Shown here in pieces: positions 1-11,322 of a DNA stretch of 47,536 nt. The translations under genes and the position numbers were made by a program. The notes below the pieces were generated by a model. The model was not told the DNA's origin. It did no database searches and was given only the letters and a program-made list of their open reading frames with translations. The DNA comes from Seison nebaliae. Its lineage: Eukaryota > Rotifera > Pararotatoria > Seisonacea > Seisonidae. Within the stretch, counting starts at the first letter, position 1. Each line of letters begins with the position of its first letter. The stretch lies in contig JALJEE010002363.1 of the NCBI GenBank assembly GCA_023231475.1, forward strand, positions 1 through 47,536, written 5' to 3'.

Positions 1-126
1 ACTTCTCATATTCCAGAATATTTAAGAGATGAAATCGTCATTGGAAGAAAACTTATCACTGATAACATGTACAGTAATCTATCTCATTTTCTTTTTAATT
101 TACCCCGAGGGGATTTGATTTTATAA
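1..126 (+). CDS. possible 3' end of a protein-coding gene (partial)
   Basis: Frame 1 stays open for 41 codons from the window edge to a TAA at 124-126. The peptide starts TSHIPEYLRDEIVIGRK and ends LPRGDLIL. AATAAA at 125-130 overlaps the stop, followed by an A-rich stretch, as expected at the end of a compact gene. I do not recognise the peptide. In DNA this AT-rich an open frame of this length can occur by chance, so this is only a suggestion of a last exon. Confidence 0.3.
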   Translation, partial: TSHIPEYLRDEIVIGRKLITDNMYSNLSHFLFNLPRGDLIL

Positions 127-1605
127 TAAATAAAATAAAAAAAAATAACAGAACCCAAGAGTGGTTGAGTGACGGATACAGACGGATTGTCTTTTTTAGA
201 CGAAATGGGTTAACTTCATTCTCATTTTTGTCTCGTGGCTCTTATGTCCTTCTCCCATTTTTGACATGTAATTAGATTGTAGATTTAATTGTAGATTTTT
301 TGTTAAAAAATTTTCCGAATATTTGTTTGACAAATTATTGAAAATCTCTCAAACTATTCATGTTGTTCAATTGTTCATATATTTTTTATATTCTTTTTCT
401 ATTGATTACTTCTTTTTATTTTATTCACTACTCTTACTCCTGTCATCCGTCCTTTACAATGAAATAACGATTTTCGATGTCTCTTGATATTGAACAGAAG
501 TTAAACATTATTTATACATGTTTATATAGAAAGGAATTTAATTGGAAATAAACATTAAAGTAACTGAAAAACCAATTAAACATCGATTTTATCAAACAAA
601 ATCTTCTTTATATAAATTGTTCTACTTTCTCATATGAAATTTATCAACTGAAAATATGTCGAATATGAATATATAGTCATTTATCATGTCATTTATCATA
701 TTCATATTATTATTATTATTATTTATTGTTCAAATTCCCGCCGGGATAAGGAAGAAAAAAGACAAAAAAATTTTTTATCATCCCCAATATCGATCAAGCG
801 GTGTAACTCCGCAAGAGATACTAGGTCGATTGGTAGCGATGAAGCCGAGTCATATGTCAAAATGAAATTTTTAAATTCGTCGAGATGAATATTTCGTGAT
901 AATCTATAATAACGGACGGTATGCGAAAAAATAGAGTTGAAATATGCTATACTGTTCTATACGGAAATATACTACATATGCTACTTGTTCTCTCCATATG
1001 CCGATCTGTTCGATGAAGTTTGATTACAAATATTCTGTTCTAAATATGCACTGCAATCTAGATAATATAATGGAATCGCATTAACAATAAGAAAGTCTAA
1101 ATTGTAATTCAATATTCATTCGTCAATGTCACATAAATTGCCTCTCATTCATCAATAACAAATTGTATTAATGATAATTAAAGTTTAATATATACATTGA
1201 GAGACTGTTTGTTTGTTTATTGTCTCATTATTGTTATTCATTTAAAGAAGAATTGTCATTCATTTTTACTCATCAAAAAATTAGATTGACACAGTTCTAG
1301 AATAGTGACATACAGAAATTTCGATAAAATCAATTTCTTCTATTTCTCTTCTATTTCGTTGATTATTCCAAAACGTTCCAAAACATATATAAGTATCATA
1401 AAGTGCGAGTTGTTTTGGACGCTTATTCAATCAATTGGATGCAAAATGAAACATTGGGGCAAAATGAGACACTTCGTAGCAAGCTTCTTTTTATTAGCAC
1501 TAAACCATTTTCCTAATATGTAAATTTCTTGTAAAATAGTTTTATAAGTTTAAGAAAATACATATTTATATAGATAAATCTAACAATAAGAATATTTTTT
1601 TTGAC
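127..1605. other. intergenic, no gene seen
   Basis: AT-rich sequence without a convincing exon on either strand. It contains a short ATT repeat at about 703-724. The only open frame of note (1305-1523) has no recognisable composition. The left boundary of the retroelement that follows is not marked by a visible target duplication. Confidence 0.5.
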
Positions 1606-2310
1606 ATGTCGAAAAATATTATTAAATCAATTAATAATTCTGATCATAGAGATGACGATCGCTGCGTCCAAGTGGATGATGATGATCAATATATGGATCA
1701 GGTGGTGCCGGATAAGTCAATTGTCTCTGATAAAGATATTCCTGATACAAATGATGGTAGGAAAGGAAGAGGTAGACCTAAAAGCAAAAAGAATAAGGAT
1801 ACGTGTACACCTACCACGAGTAAAAGAACTTGCTATGGTCCAGGTGTCGATGGAAGCTGCTTGATCAAAAAAACGGAACTGGTGTCAATTGAATTAAAAA
1901 TAAACCGTTCACTTTCTGAGAATGTGGAATACAGAAAGGACATGGTGGCTCTGTCGAATAAATTGGTCGAGATAAGCGATAAAGTAGGAAAAATGAACAA
2001 CAACTTATCATCAAATATTGTGGAAACAGAGAAATTGACGAAATTTTTTAAAACAATTCATGATAAATTAGAGATCACGAATGAAGCATCATCATTACCG
2101 TTGATCCAGAATGTTCCAAATGAGAACAACGGTCCTCTGAAAGGAAAGAATCCCATGGATGGTGTGAAAGTTTCGTACCTTAACGCGGTAAAATCAGGAA
2201 GGAAAAATATCAGTAAAACGACTGGTTCCGTTAACGTCGAAGTAGATGTCGATACGAAGTTACAGAGAGAAAGGCCGAAGAAGAAAAACATGCATCCAAG
2301 TATTAAATAG
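1606..2310 (+). pseudogene. retrotransposon ORF1, N-terminal part
   Basis: An open frame of 234 codons starts at ATG 1606. Its N-terminus is rich in Asp and Asn, followed by a basic AT-hook-like patch (KGRGRPKSKK, about residues 53-62). A heptad-like stretch follows (about 80-150), then a basic end. This is typical of LINE ORF1 RNA-binding proteins. The protein appears to continue in another frame at 2310-2450, with an RRVIISNIDSKVPLD-like stretch, and then in the frame of 2462. The last part contains KFWPNGVEIRDF, reminiscent of the end of ORF1 in CR1/Jockey-like elements. The stop at 2308-2310 is therefore probably a decay mutation. Confidence 0.6.
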
Positions 2311-2461
2311 TGAACTGGGGAAATAGTGATCTATCGATTATCACAATCCCTCATTCAAGCGATGAAGTCACAAGACGAGTAATTATCTCCAACATCGACA
2401 GTAAAGTCCCGTTAGACTCAATTGGAAAATATTTATCTGATGGAAAATAGTATTCCGACAG

Positions 2462-3466
2462 GTGTCGCGAATTAGCAAATCTTCCAACGGTGAATTACTG
2501 ACCAGCTCAAGATGTAAGTTTATAATTGCAATCTCGAAGAAAGACAAACCGATGGTAATGGAAGAAAAATTTTGGCCAAATGGAGTCGAAATACGTGACT
2601 TCTTCTTCAACAAAGATACAAAGAAATTTTTGGATGAAAAATGTGACCAATTGGTGGAGAAGAGAATCAATTTTATACCGTCATCAGAGCAACCAAATTC
2701 TTCGGAAGGACTGCTCAATACGGATTCTCTTTACATTAACATTATCACCTTCAATTTTCACGGACCTGATGGATTAATCCCGTTCCTCCCCGATTTATTA
2801 TCTTTTGACATTATCTTGTTACAAGATGTGTGGCTATTATCCCTTCCTCATTATTTTCAGAACATCGACTCACACTCAATATTTCTAACACCTACGATAC
2901 CTCCTAGCGGTGACAGTGGTAGAGGTAGATGCTCTTTAGGTCTGATCACATTGGTCAAGAAGAATTTACATCCGTTTAATTTTCGTATCATCTCCAATCG
3001 TATTTCCTCCATTCAGATAGAATCATTGGTCGTGTTTAACGTTTATGGTGATACTTTATGGTGTTTATGGTGTAGTATAAATAGACCATATCTGATTCGA
3101 GAAATAAGTACGCTAGATAATGAATATGGTGGAAATGGAGATAATTTGTCACCTACCGATCTCCGCAAGTATATGACTTCGTCCCGTCTCAATAACTTTA
3201 CGGCAATTGATATATCTCTATCTAATGTTGATTCGATGGAGTTGATTTCAGTAAGAGGAACACTACCTCTTATTTTCCTCATTTGTTATATAATCGCTCG
3301 TTCTCGTAGGTTAAGAAGTGGTGTCTTCGTGTGTTTCCTAGATGCATCTAAAGCATTCGATTCCGTAAATGTTGATATCGGTATTGAGAGATTATGTATT
3401 GCAGGTGTGGACGAATGTTGTTTACACTTCATCAAACTACTATCGAAAGATTCCACTGGTCGATAA
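2462..3466 (+). pseudogene. retrotransposon ORF1 end fused in frame to endonuclease and start of RT
   Basis: The frame reads through the end of ORF1 (about 2462-2720). It then enters an endonuclease-like segment (INIITFNFHGPDGL, then FDIILLQDVWL and GLITLVKKNLHPF, about 2735-3040). After a region with no family match it reaches the reverse transcriptase motif VCFLDASKAFDSVN (about 3333-3375). The catalytic middle of the endonuclease and the first part of the RT are missing, so an internal deletion lies between roughly 3060 and 3310. The frame ends at TAA 3464-3466, and RT homology continues in another frame. Confidence 0.65.
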
Positions 3467-3747
3467 AAATAAATGGGCAAATTGGAAAGGAATATGTAAT
3501 CAATAAAGGTGTACGTCAAAGTTCCATCCTCGCCCCTTGGATATTTGGGAAAATACTTGATGATGTAATAATTCCTTGCAATAACCGATTCTCTTTTTCA
3601 TTGGAAAACTATAATTATCCCGCAGTTCTTCCATATGCTGATGATATAGTCATCCTCGCAACATCATCAAAAAACCTGAAAACGGTTTATGATGTAGTAG
3701 TGAGAAGAATGAGAAGAAAAATATCTATATATAAGTTCACATTATAA
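3467..3747 (+). pseudogene. retrotransposon reverse transcriptase, frameshifted continuation
   Basis: After a frameshift near 3465 the RT continues with GVRQSSILAPWIFGKILDD (RT motif around the QGS/LSP region). LPYADDIVILATS follows, the polymerase catalytic YADD box. The frame ends at 3747, about 45 codons past YADD, so the thumb and C-terminal part are missing. Directly after it lies an almost pure A/T stretch (about 3745-3780). Confidence 0.7.
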
Positions 3748-4531
3748 TATAATATTATATTATATTTAATTATAATATCATACCAGTGGTATGAATTAAT
3801 CAATGCAAAGTTCAGTACGACGAGTACAATCAGACATCCAATGAGAAATTTAGGGAAGATTTATTAGATTCATATAGATAAATCTAAAATTGATTTATAA
3901 GGATATTAGATATGATAACGGATTAGTATAAAATTTTCGTGAAATTTTCTACATAGCAATACCATTCTCAATAGTTGAAATAATTATTTGACATGTGTTT
4001 CAATAAAATATTAAATATTAAAGGAGATAAATTGTAATAGAATAATAAGTGTAGTAGACGGACTGGATGAATGGAAGATAAAAGAACTAGAAGAATTTAT
4101 TAGAATAAAATGAAGGAAATAGTTTCTTTTCTAACGATTTTCCTTTTTTCGGGAAAAAAGATAACAACTTTTGAAAATGTTTTGAAAATAATCCTTTGAA
4201 TTCCTTTGAATCGCCATCAAAAGAATAGACGTTGAAGGAACATCAGCAACAAGTTAGAATGTGGGGAGAGTTTTAAATTTTAAAAGAAATTAATTTAAAG
4301 TGGATCTCTTTTCTCTCATAAATTATATGTGACGATAATTTGTGTTGTCTATTGGGAGAGAATGTTGTTGGGAGGGGGAGAAGAGTTCGTTCACCAGAAA
4401 ATTTCATGAAAAATTAATTTTGAAATAAATTAAATGGAAAAGATGAATCGATTAGAAATCGAAAGAAGAGAAAATAAGAGAAAAATAGAATTTTTTTTTT
4501 AATTTAAGGAAATTTTAACGAATCAAGAAAA
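3748..4531. other. intergenic and clathrin 3' flank
   Basis: AT-rich, with no exon on either strand. The right-hand part is the 3' flank of the minus-strand clathrin gene. No close AATAAA (TTTATT on this strand) was found; the nearest obvious one is around 4097. Confidence 0.5.
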
Positions 4532-7500
4532 TCACCAGATATTTCGATCATTTGTTTGTCCAAAAAATCGATTGTCAGTGGAAGAAGGAGGAATGCTACC
4601 CATTGTATTAGTGGGACCGTTGAATGAATTGAATGTTTCATTAGTTGGAGCATTTCCTTGAATGCCACCAGTCAACATGAGAGGTCCTTGTCCATCTCCT
4701 AGAATAAAAAAGAGTATGAAATTTTTTAAAAAGAACAATTCTAATTCGAACCATAAACAATGGGATTTTCACGATTCTGTTTATCTTCCTCTACTCTTAA
4801 ACGTTCATTTCTTTCCAATGTATCGATTCTCGTCGAATATTCTCTCATTGTCTGAATGAGATATGGCATCGCATAATCCATTAATTTGTGTTTCCATGCT
4901 AATTCCATTACATAATCGGGTCGTAATAAATCGTAGCATTGATAGAGACAGGCAGCGAAGCATTCGGATCTCTTATTTTCGAGGAACCAATAAATTAATT
5001 CTTCAGCTACATCCGTTTTTCTTGATTCGGTAGCGAATATCATTGCGTCCTTATAATAAATGAATGAAATAAAATAAAATAAAATGAAATAAAATAAAAT
5101 AAAATAAACTTTATATAATTCATCTCTCTTACATAAATCGACAGCTTGTTTCCAACGATTGTTCATCTTGTAAACATATGCAGCAATTCGACGGAATTCT
5201 AATAATTCCGATTTCTCCAACGATTGTGCGAGAGCGATGTTATCGAAATTGTCGTATGTTTCGATTGACGTTCTCAACGACTCATAATCCCCTTCTTCCA
5301 CCAACAAATTATTCAATGCCTCATTCACCACTTTATTGTTGTTGTCTTGTGCTGATGAGAGATAAGTCTTGACCAATGGCAAATGTTCATCTATTGGAAT
5401 GGATTTAATGAAATTAATGGAATTGAAGAAAAGAAGAAACTTTTTATGAAGAAATTCACACATTTCGTATGATCAAGTTTTGGTGAGAGGACGGTAAGTA
5501 AATCGCCGAGAAGCATCGGTTTGTAATTGATGTAGAATTGAATGGCGGAATAATATAATTCCACATTCGCCACTTTGGTGATGATATCTTTGAATTGATT
5601 TTCTCTCCATGCTTCCGATGGATGTTTCATCATTGCCAATACAGCATTATCGTATTCGTCATATTTGTCATAGAGGAAGACGAGTTCAGACCACAAATGA
5701 GCTTGTTCAGCCGCTTTCAATACTTTGGGAATGTTGACGCGTGACCAGAATAAATCTAAATGTTCTCTCATTCTTTCCGGTTTATATTTGGAATAGAGAA
5801 TGGCAAGTTCGGTGAACATGCCCATATGTGCCTTCTCCAATCCCAACGAACTTTCCAAAAGAGCGATCAATTCGGAGAAATGATATCCTTTCTGATAGAA
5901 ATTGATGAGGTGTTCCAATTCATCAGCATGAACGACGATATGTTGTCCACATAATTGTGCTAAACGGAATTCATTCTGTCTCACACAACTAAAACATACT
6001 TGTTTCCATGTCTGAGTAGAATTGGCTTTTCTTGCACTTTCCACAGCCGCTGAATATTCTCCTAATTCACATTGAGCGATAGCTAATCGTCCGTGATTGG
6101 AGACGTGTTTGAAAAGAATTTTCGATGCTTCATACATTTTATTATCGAAACATCGTTCACCCACAATCGGAATTTGTGCATGATTCGTATTTGTAATGAA
6201 TTCTTCTAATTGTCCTAATTTATTTGTTTTGGCGAATGCGTAAGCTAATTCATTATCGATTGCTGTCTCTCTCGTCTTCTTTCTCGCCATCATCAAATAT
6301 TTTACTAGATCATTATAATTATTAGAATTGCCTTCATCAACATTCTCATCATCTTCAATCGCTTTCACTACTTCCGTATAATTAGACGAATCTTCAGCAC
6401 GAATATAAGCATCGATCGATTTGTCGATTTTCTTCTCTTTCAAAAAAGCATCTCCCAATAATTTCCAGACAGCTTGATCATCACATCGTTCAGCGAAATC
6501 ATAAGCACGCTCTAAATCATTAATATTATTAATGAGAACTTTAGTTGCTGATGAATTGACATTGAACTTTTTGAAAATAGCTAACGCTTCCTCATACAAT
6601 TCGTTCTTAATTGCAATATCTGCAATTTCAGGTGCATCATAATTATCCATTCGATTAATATATTCCATCACTTTATCCGTATCAACTTTGATTGCTGTCA
6701 GAATTAATAAATTCTGCAAATTCTTATGATCACTAAATGGTGTTCGATCTAACATGATTCTTTCTAACAATTCAATCAATTCATTTGGTAAGTTCGCTTG
6801 CATAAATACTTTGACTGTTATCGTAATATCTTCCGGATCGTTCGTCTCAGCTAATGCTGTTTGAACGACTTGATCGATTAATTGACGTCGATAAACGTTG
6901 TCAGGTGAGAGAACTTTCGCCCAAATATCTTTATCTTTCCTCTTCACCAAATATCGAGCTTGAGTTCGGAATAATGAATTCTCATTACAAACATTAATCA
7001 ATTGGTCGTCACATTCACCTCTCTCATATGCGATACAAGCTAAATTTGGATCTCGTCTCTCACAATATTTCCCAATGACATTCTTATCATAAAAATTGTT
7101 CTCTTTCAAAAATCGTTCAGGATTATTATTTGAATCGATATAAATCTTTCCAATAGCATTGTGTACTCCAACATCTTGACTACCATCATGAATTTTTCCT
7201 TCCAACCATGGCAATAATAATTTCGTTCGATTTCTTCTATCTACTTCCTCCACTAATTGTTCGATATCGAATTCATTCTTTACTGAAAATACTAAATTCT
7301 TAATTTGATCATCAGTTGCATCCACATCCAATAAACTTCCCACAACCATTGGTAATCTCTTAGAATTGACTTTCTGAACGAAGATCTCGATATAATGATA
7401 CAAATTGTTATTGTATAAATAGAGAATGAGATCAGAAACGAAATCAAATCGATCACAAACAATCACCAATGGTAATTGATCAGTTAATTTGGCTTCTTTT

Positions 7501-9794
7501 AAAAAATTTTTCACTCGTTCTCCATCATAACAATTCGATTCTCGACAAATACGCTCCACTTCTTTCATCTGTCCTGTTTTACATGCTGCTTGAATATATT
7601 TGAAATGAACATCAGCATCTTGACTGAAATTGACGATCGATCCCAAAAAGTAGAATAATCCTTCATAACTTTTAAAGGATTCAAATAATTGAATGAGCGG
7701 TTCCGCACCAATCGGTTCACAATATTTAGTAGCAATTTGAACAACGATTTGAAGATTTTGACGAATATTCGTTTGTAACATCGCTTTCATACATTCTAAT
7801 GAATCTTCAACAGCTAATGTTCCGAAATAATTAATAAGCCATTCCGTATTTAAATGTGGAGTATTGACGATTGCTCGTTTGATATCAAACAAATCTGTAT
7901 AATGTTCCAATGCTCGTTGAAGGAGACCAGCTTTCTCACACAATTGAGCGATATGTTGTCGATCATAATAAGAGAACATCTTATTACCAAGAATCGCATC
8001 TGCCACTTTTGGTGCCGTCATTAAATTCATTTCCAGCAATTGTGTTTGAAGAGCACCTTCTTCTTCACGATTATTCTTCAATTGATCAAATAAAAATTTC
8101 GTACATTGTTTAGTCGCTTGATTCTCTTTGAATACATTCACCATATCTTCCAACGTCAAATTTTCCATCTTATTCTCATTGACGATTAATTCCGCAAATT
8201 TCATTCCATCATCTTTATCGTTTCTCATTATCGATCGTAATAATTGGAGCCAATCGGGCGAATAATTCACACTATTCACATATGGCATAATCTTGTCGAT
8301 TTGTTGTGATTCAACAAGACATTCGATCACTTTCTCCGAACAATTCGCTCGCGAATAAATAGAGAGAGCTAATTTGGAATCCATAAATTTGATGAGATCT
8401 CCAAGTTCTTCCGATGGGAACAATTTGTCTTGTTTGATCCAATTCTCAATCAATTCTCTTTTACCTTGTTGAATTGCTGGTCGTGATAATTCGATCGATT
8501 CGATTTTATTCAATTTTCCTGATTCCATAATCACTTGGAAATATTTCAATATTGCTGCACCACCTTCTGGTGTTTGTGCTTTCTGAAACATAGCGATTGT
8601 TTGACTATTTCTCAATTGATCGTTTGGAGCGGAAGCGGCAACTTTCGCAGCATCGATAAATTTACCTTCAGAAAATAATTTGTCAAATCGTTGTTTCAAC
8701 AAATTATCTGCACCACCCAAATTTGCTCTCATTGCCATTCGACATGCCAATTCTTCATTTTGAAGAGTAGTCTGAATAAATTTGATGATATTATTATCAT
8801 CTACTGAAATTGATAATATTTGTCCTGATCGACTCACACCAATTATTCCATTCAATTTCTCATATGCTGCTGTTACAAAAATCGTTTCTTGACTTACTCG
8901 ATTGACATAGAGACATGTCGCTGTTTCCATATCATACATATGGAGATATCCCAATTTCGTTATGAGATAAATGACACCATGTCGTTCACTCGATTGCATT
9001 GCTACTGGAAAATCATTATCATTCAATGTAATTTCTACACTCTTCTTCTTGAATGGTGTTCCGGTGGGTTGTTGAACAGTCGGATCAGCCGTTTCAACAA
9101 TCTGCAATTTATCGCCTTGTTCCGAATGACCAGCAAATGCGAGAATATTTGAATAATCTGGATTATTCTCTAATTTGATTCGAGTGAAAACGGCAGCATG
9201 TCCCGAAATTGGTTGAGAGACATTTCGACGTGGTGAATACAATTGCATCTTCCCAATCACTTTCCCTTCTTGTGCAATAATTCCAATAAGTAATAACCAT
9301 TGTTTCGTTCCATCCATATGATAATTTATGATTTGACAACCGTTCACTGTCAATGTTGAATGACGATCGAACATTTTCGAAGGAATCTGTTGATCATCAT
9401 TAATCGACCAATGATAAACTGATGTCGCTGTTACTAATCCAATCGTGTTCTCATTCACCCACTTCCAAAACACAACATCATCCGCCATATTATGCGATTT
9501 CAATTTCCGTCGACTATTCATGTCGAATATCTGCAATGTCTTTCCCGATTTGAGAGCGATGATTTTACTCGACGGATTCATAATGACCGAATCAGCTGTG
9601 ATGGGTCGTCGCAACGGATGTTCAATGTCATTCATGTCGAACACGACGAGAGACATCGTATTGTCCTGAACATTCTTGTCTCGAACACAAATGAACTTGT
9701 CCGATTGCATCGTCAACGTACTGAAGGAGATACTCTCCTTCTGTATGCCATGATTGGTGAGTTGCGCATGTTCATTAAAGACGATGGGCAACAT
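4532..9794 (-). CDS. CLTC: clathrin heavy chain
   Basis: Structural subunit of the clathrin triskelion that coats vesicles at the plasma membrane, Golgi and endosomes. Four exons, joined by homology and phase: 9794-5441, 5390-5110, 5049-4752 and 4698-4532 (introns 50, 60 and 53 bp), giving 1699 residues against about 1675 in the family. The N-terminal beta-propeller covers residues 1-330 ([37 protein letters not shown]). The linker and heavy-chain alpha-zigzag repeats follow ([39 protein letters not shown]). The trimerisation region ends near [12 protein letters not shown]. The C-terminal tail carries PLMLTGG where many animals have the Hsc70-binding QLMLT motif. The first 4.35 kb of coding sequence has no intron. 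Intron 2 is largely an AAAAT repeat. Confidence 0.98.
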
Positions 9795-11322
9795 CTTCAG
9801 AGAATGTCTTCGAAAATTTTCTTTTTCTCTTTAAAAAAGTTTCAAATGAAAAGAAGAAATGTAAAATCTTCTCACAAATCTCTTCCAAAAAATTTCAATT
9901 AAATTAATCTCCATTTATTTTTCTCATCAAAAACCAAAGTACACGAAACATTCGTCATGTGACTCATATACACAAACACACACACACACACACACAGATG
10001 TATATAGACACATATACATGGAGAATGGTATGGATGATTTCCTTAAAATAAAACTTTCCTCTCACACGTCAAAGAAAAGAAGATTTGTGTAAAAATGTAT
10101 ATGAACTGTGTTGAGAGTTGACGAAAAAATTAATTTTGACGATAGTAGTCGTAGTAGGAATGATAAAAATTGAATAATAATAAGAATAATAATATCTTTC
10201 AAATTTAAACTTCTCATGAAGCTGCTGAGAGATAAATGTTTGAACAATCGTCAAATTTCGACTTGTAACAGAAATATTTAATTCTTTCGGCCACTATGAA
10301 GATCGGATGTTATGTTGTGTCACACGAATTATATTTGTTTAAAAGAAAAATGGACCGTCTTCATTCAATACATCGTCGACAGAACACATCAACCAGCGAC
10401 TTCTCGCACATATATAAAGAAATAGTGTGTGCACAAAAAAAAAGAAAGAATTGGAGAAACTTCTTAAAAAATCCCTCCAACCTATTAACCTTCCGATGGA
10501 GGAAGAGAAAAAAAAAATATTAGTTTACGCCACTGGATGGATGAGGATGAATGTAGTGGGGGAGATAGAGAGCAAACTAATATTTATTTTTACTGTCCTT
10601 TCCCAAATTAGTTCATGCAATTTTCCTTAAGATTTTTCTAGTTTCCCTTTATTCGACATCGACCAGACAGTGGATATATGCCTCCTACTCTTCCACCAAT
10701 TATTAAATTATTATTCATTCATATTCATCAATAATTTTTGTTTTGCATGAAACATATCACTTATCGTTTACGATACTCTCTCTCACAACTCGTCATTACT
10801 CGAAACTGTAACACTTGGTGTTGAAATGACGAGTCGCTTCTAAATCTCCGTTCGATGCAGAATAACTATTGAACTTTAATCATTTAATTCAATTCTCCTG
10901 TCAACGTCAATGGAGGAAAGTCGTTTCCTGGTAGAAATGCTTCTAACACCCTCTCAATTCCCCATTTGAACAATTAGCTTTCTAAAAATTCTTATGTTTC
11001 CACCTTAATACAATGAGAATCGATTAAAATTTTATTGACTAATTTATTTTTTACGATTAATGAATAATTTTGAAGTAAGCTTAAAATTTGAAAATTTTTA
11101 TCTATTCTAAACAATTGACTTTAATTCACATCTATATTCATTTTACAAGAAAGAAAATGTTTAATTGATTTGTAAATTATTGTTCTTTCTTAAACCGAAT
11201 TGTTTTGAATAAATATTATTTAATTTGATTTTTCTTCTAACGTTAAAAGGAGGAAATTAGAAAATTTGAAATTTTCAATTTTTCAGCTTTGTCAAAATTA
11301 AGAATAAAAAAGTAGACTTAAA
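9795..11322. other. divergent intergenic region between clathrin and CTNNBL1
   Basis: About 1.5 kb between two divergently transcribed genes, presumably carrying both promoters. No convincing exon. Contents: a CA repeat (9971-9997), several A runs (10434-10443, 10508-10518) and AT-rich filler. A pyrimidine-rich stretch ending ATTTTTCAG at 11277-11285, just before CTNNBL1, could be the acceptor of a 5' UTR intron, but this is not proven. Confidence 0.5.
9971..9997. repeat. CA microsatellite
   Basis: Uninterrupted CA dinucleotides over most of the interval, in the 5' flank of clathrin. Confidence 0.9.

Larger units (their letters stand above)
1606..3747 (+). mobile_element. decayed non-LTR (LINE-type) retrotransposon
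   Basis: In order the region holds an ORF1-like protein, an endonuclease/exonuclease/phosphatase-type segment and a reverse transcriptase segment with a YADD catalytic box. The coding content is broken by at least three frame changes (near 2310, 2450 and 3465). It is also internally shortened: about 150 residues separate the start of the endonuclease from the first reverse transcriptase motif, where intact LINEs have several hundred. No poly(A) or microsatellite tail and no target duplication could be defined. ORF1, apurinic-type endonuclease and RT in this order fit a Jockey/CR1-like clade; the clade is an inference. It is dead as it stands. Confidence 0.75.

Noticed and set aside
2058..2718. 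minus-strand open frames opposite the LINE
   Set aside because: Mirror frames of the ORF1/ORF2 coding sequence with no family resemblance.
10296..10630. overlapping open frames upstream of CTNNBL1
   Set aside because: Lys/Arg-rich composition from A runs, no splice-consistent model and no similarity.
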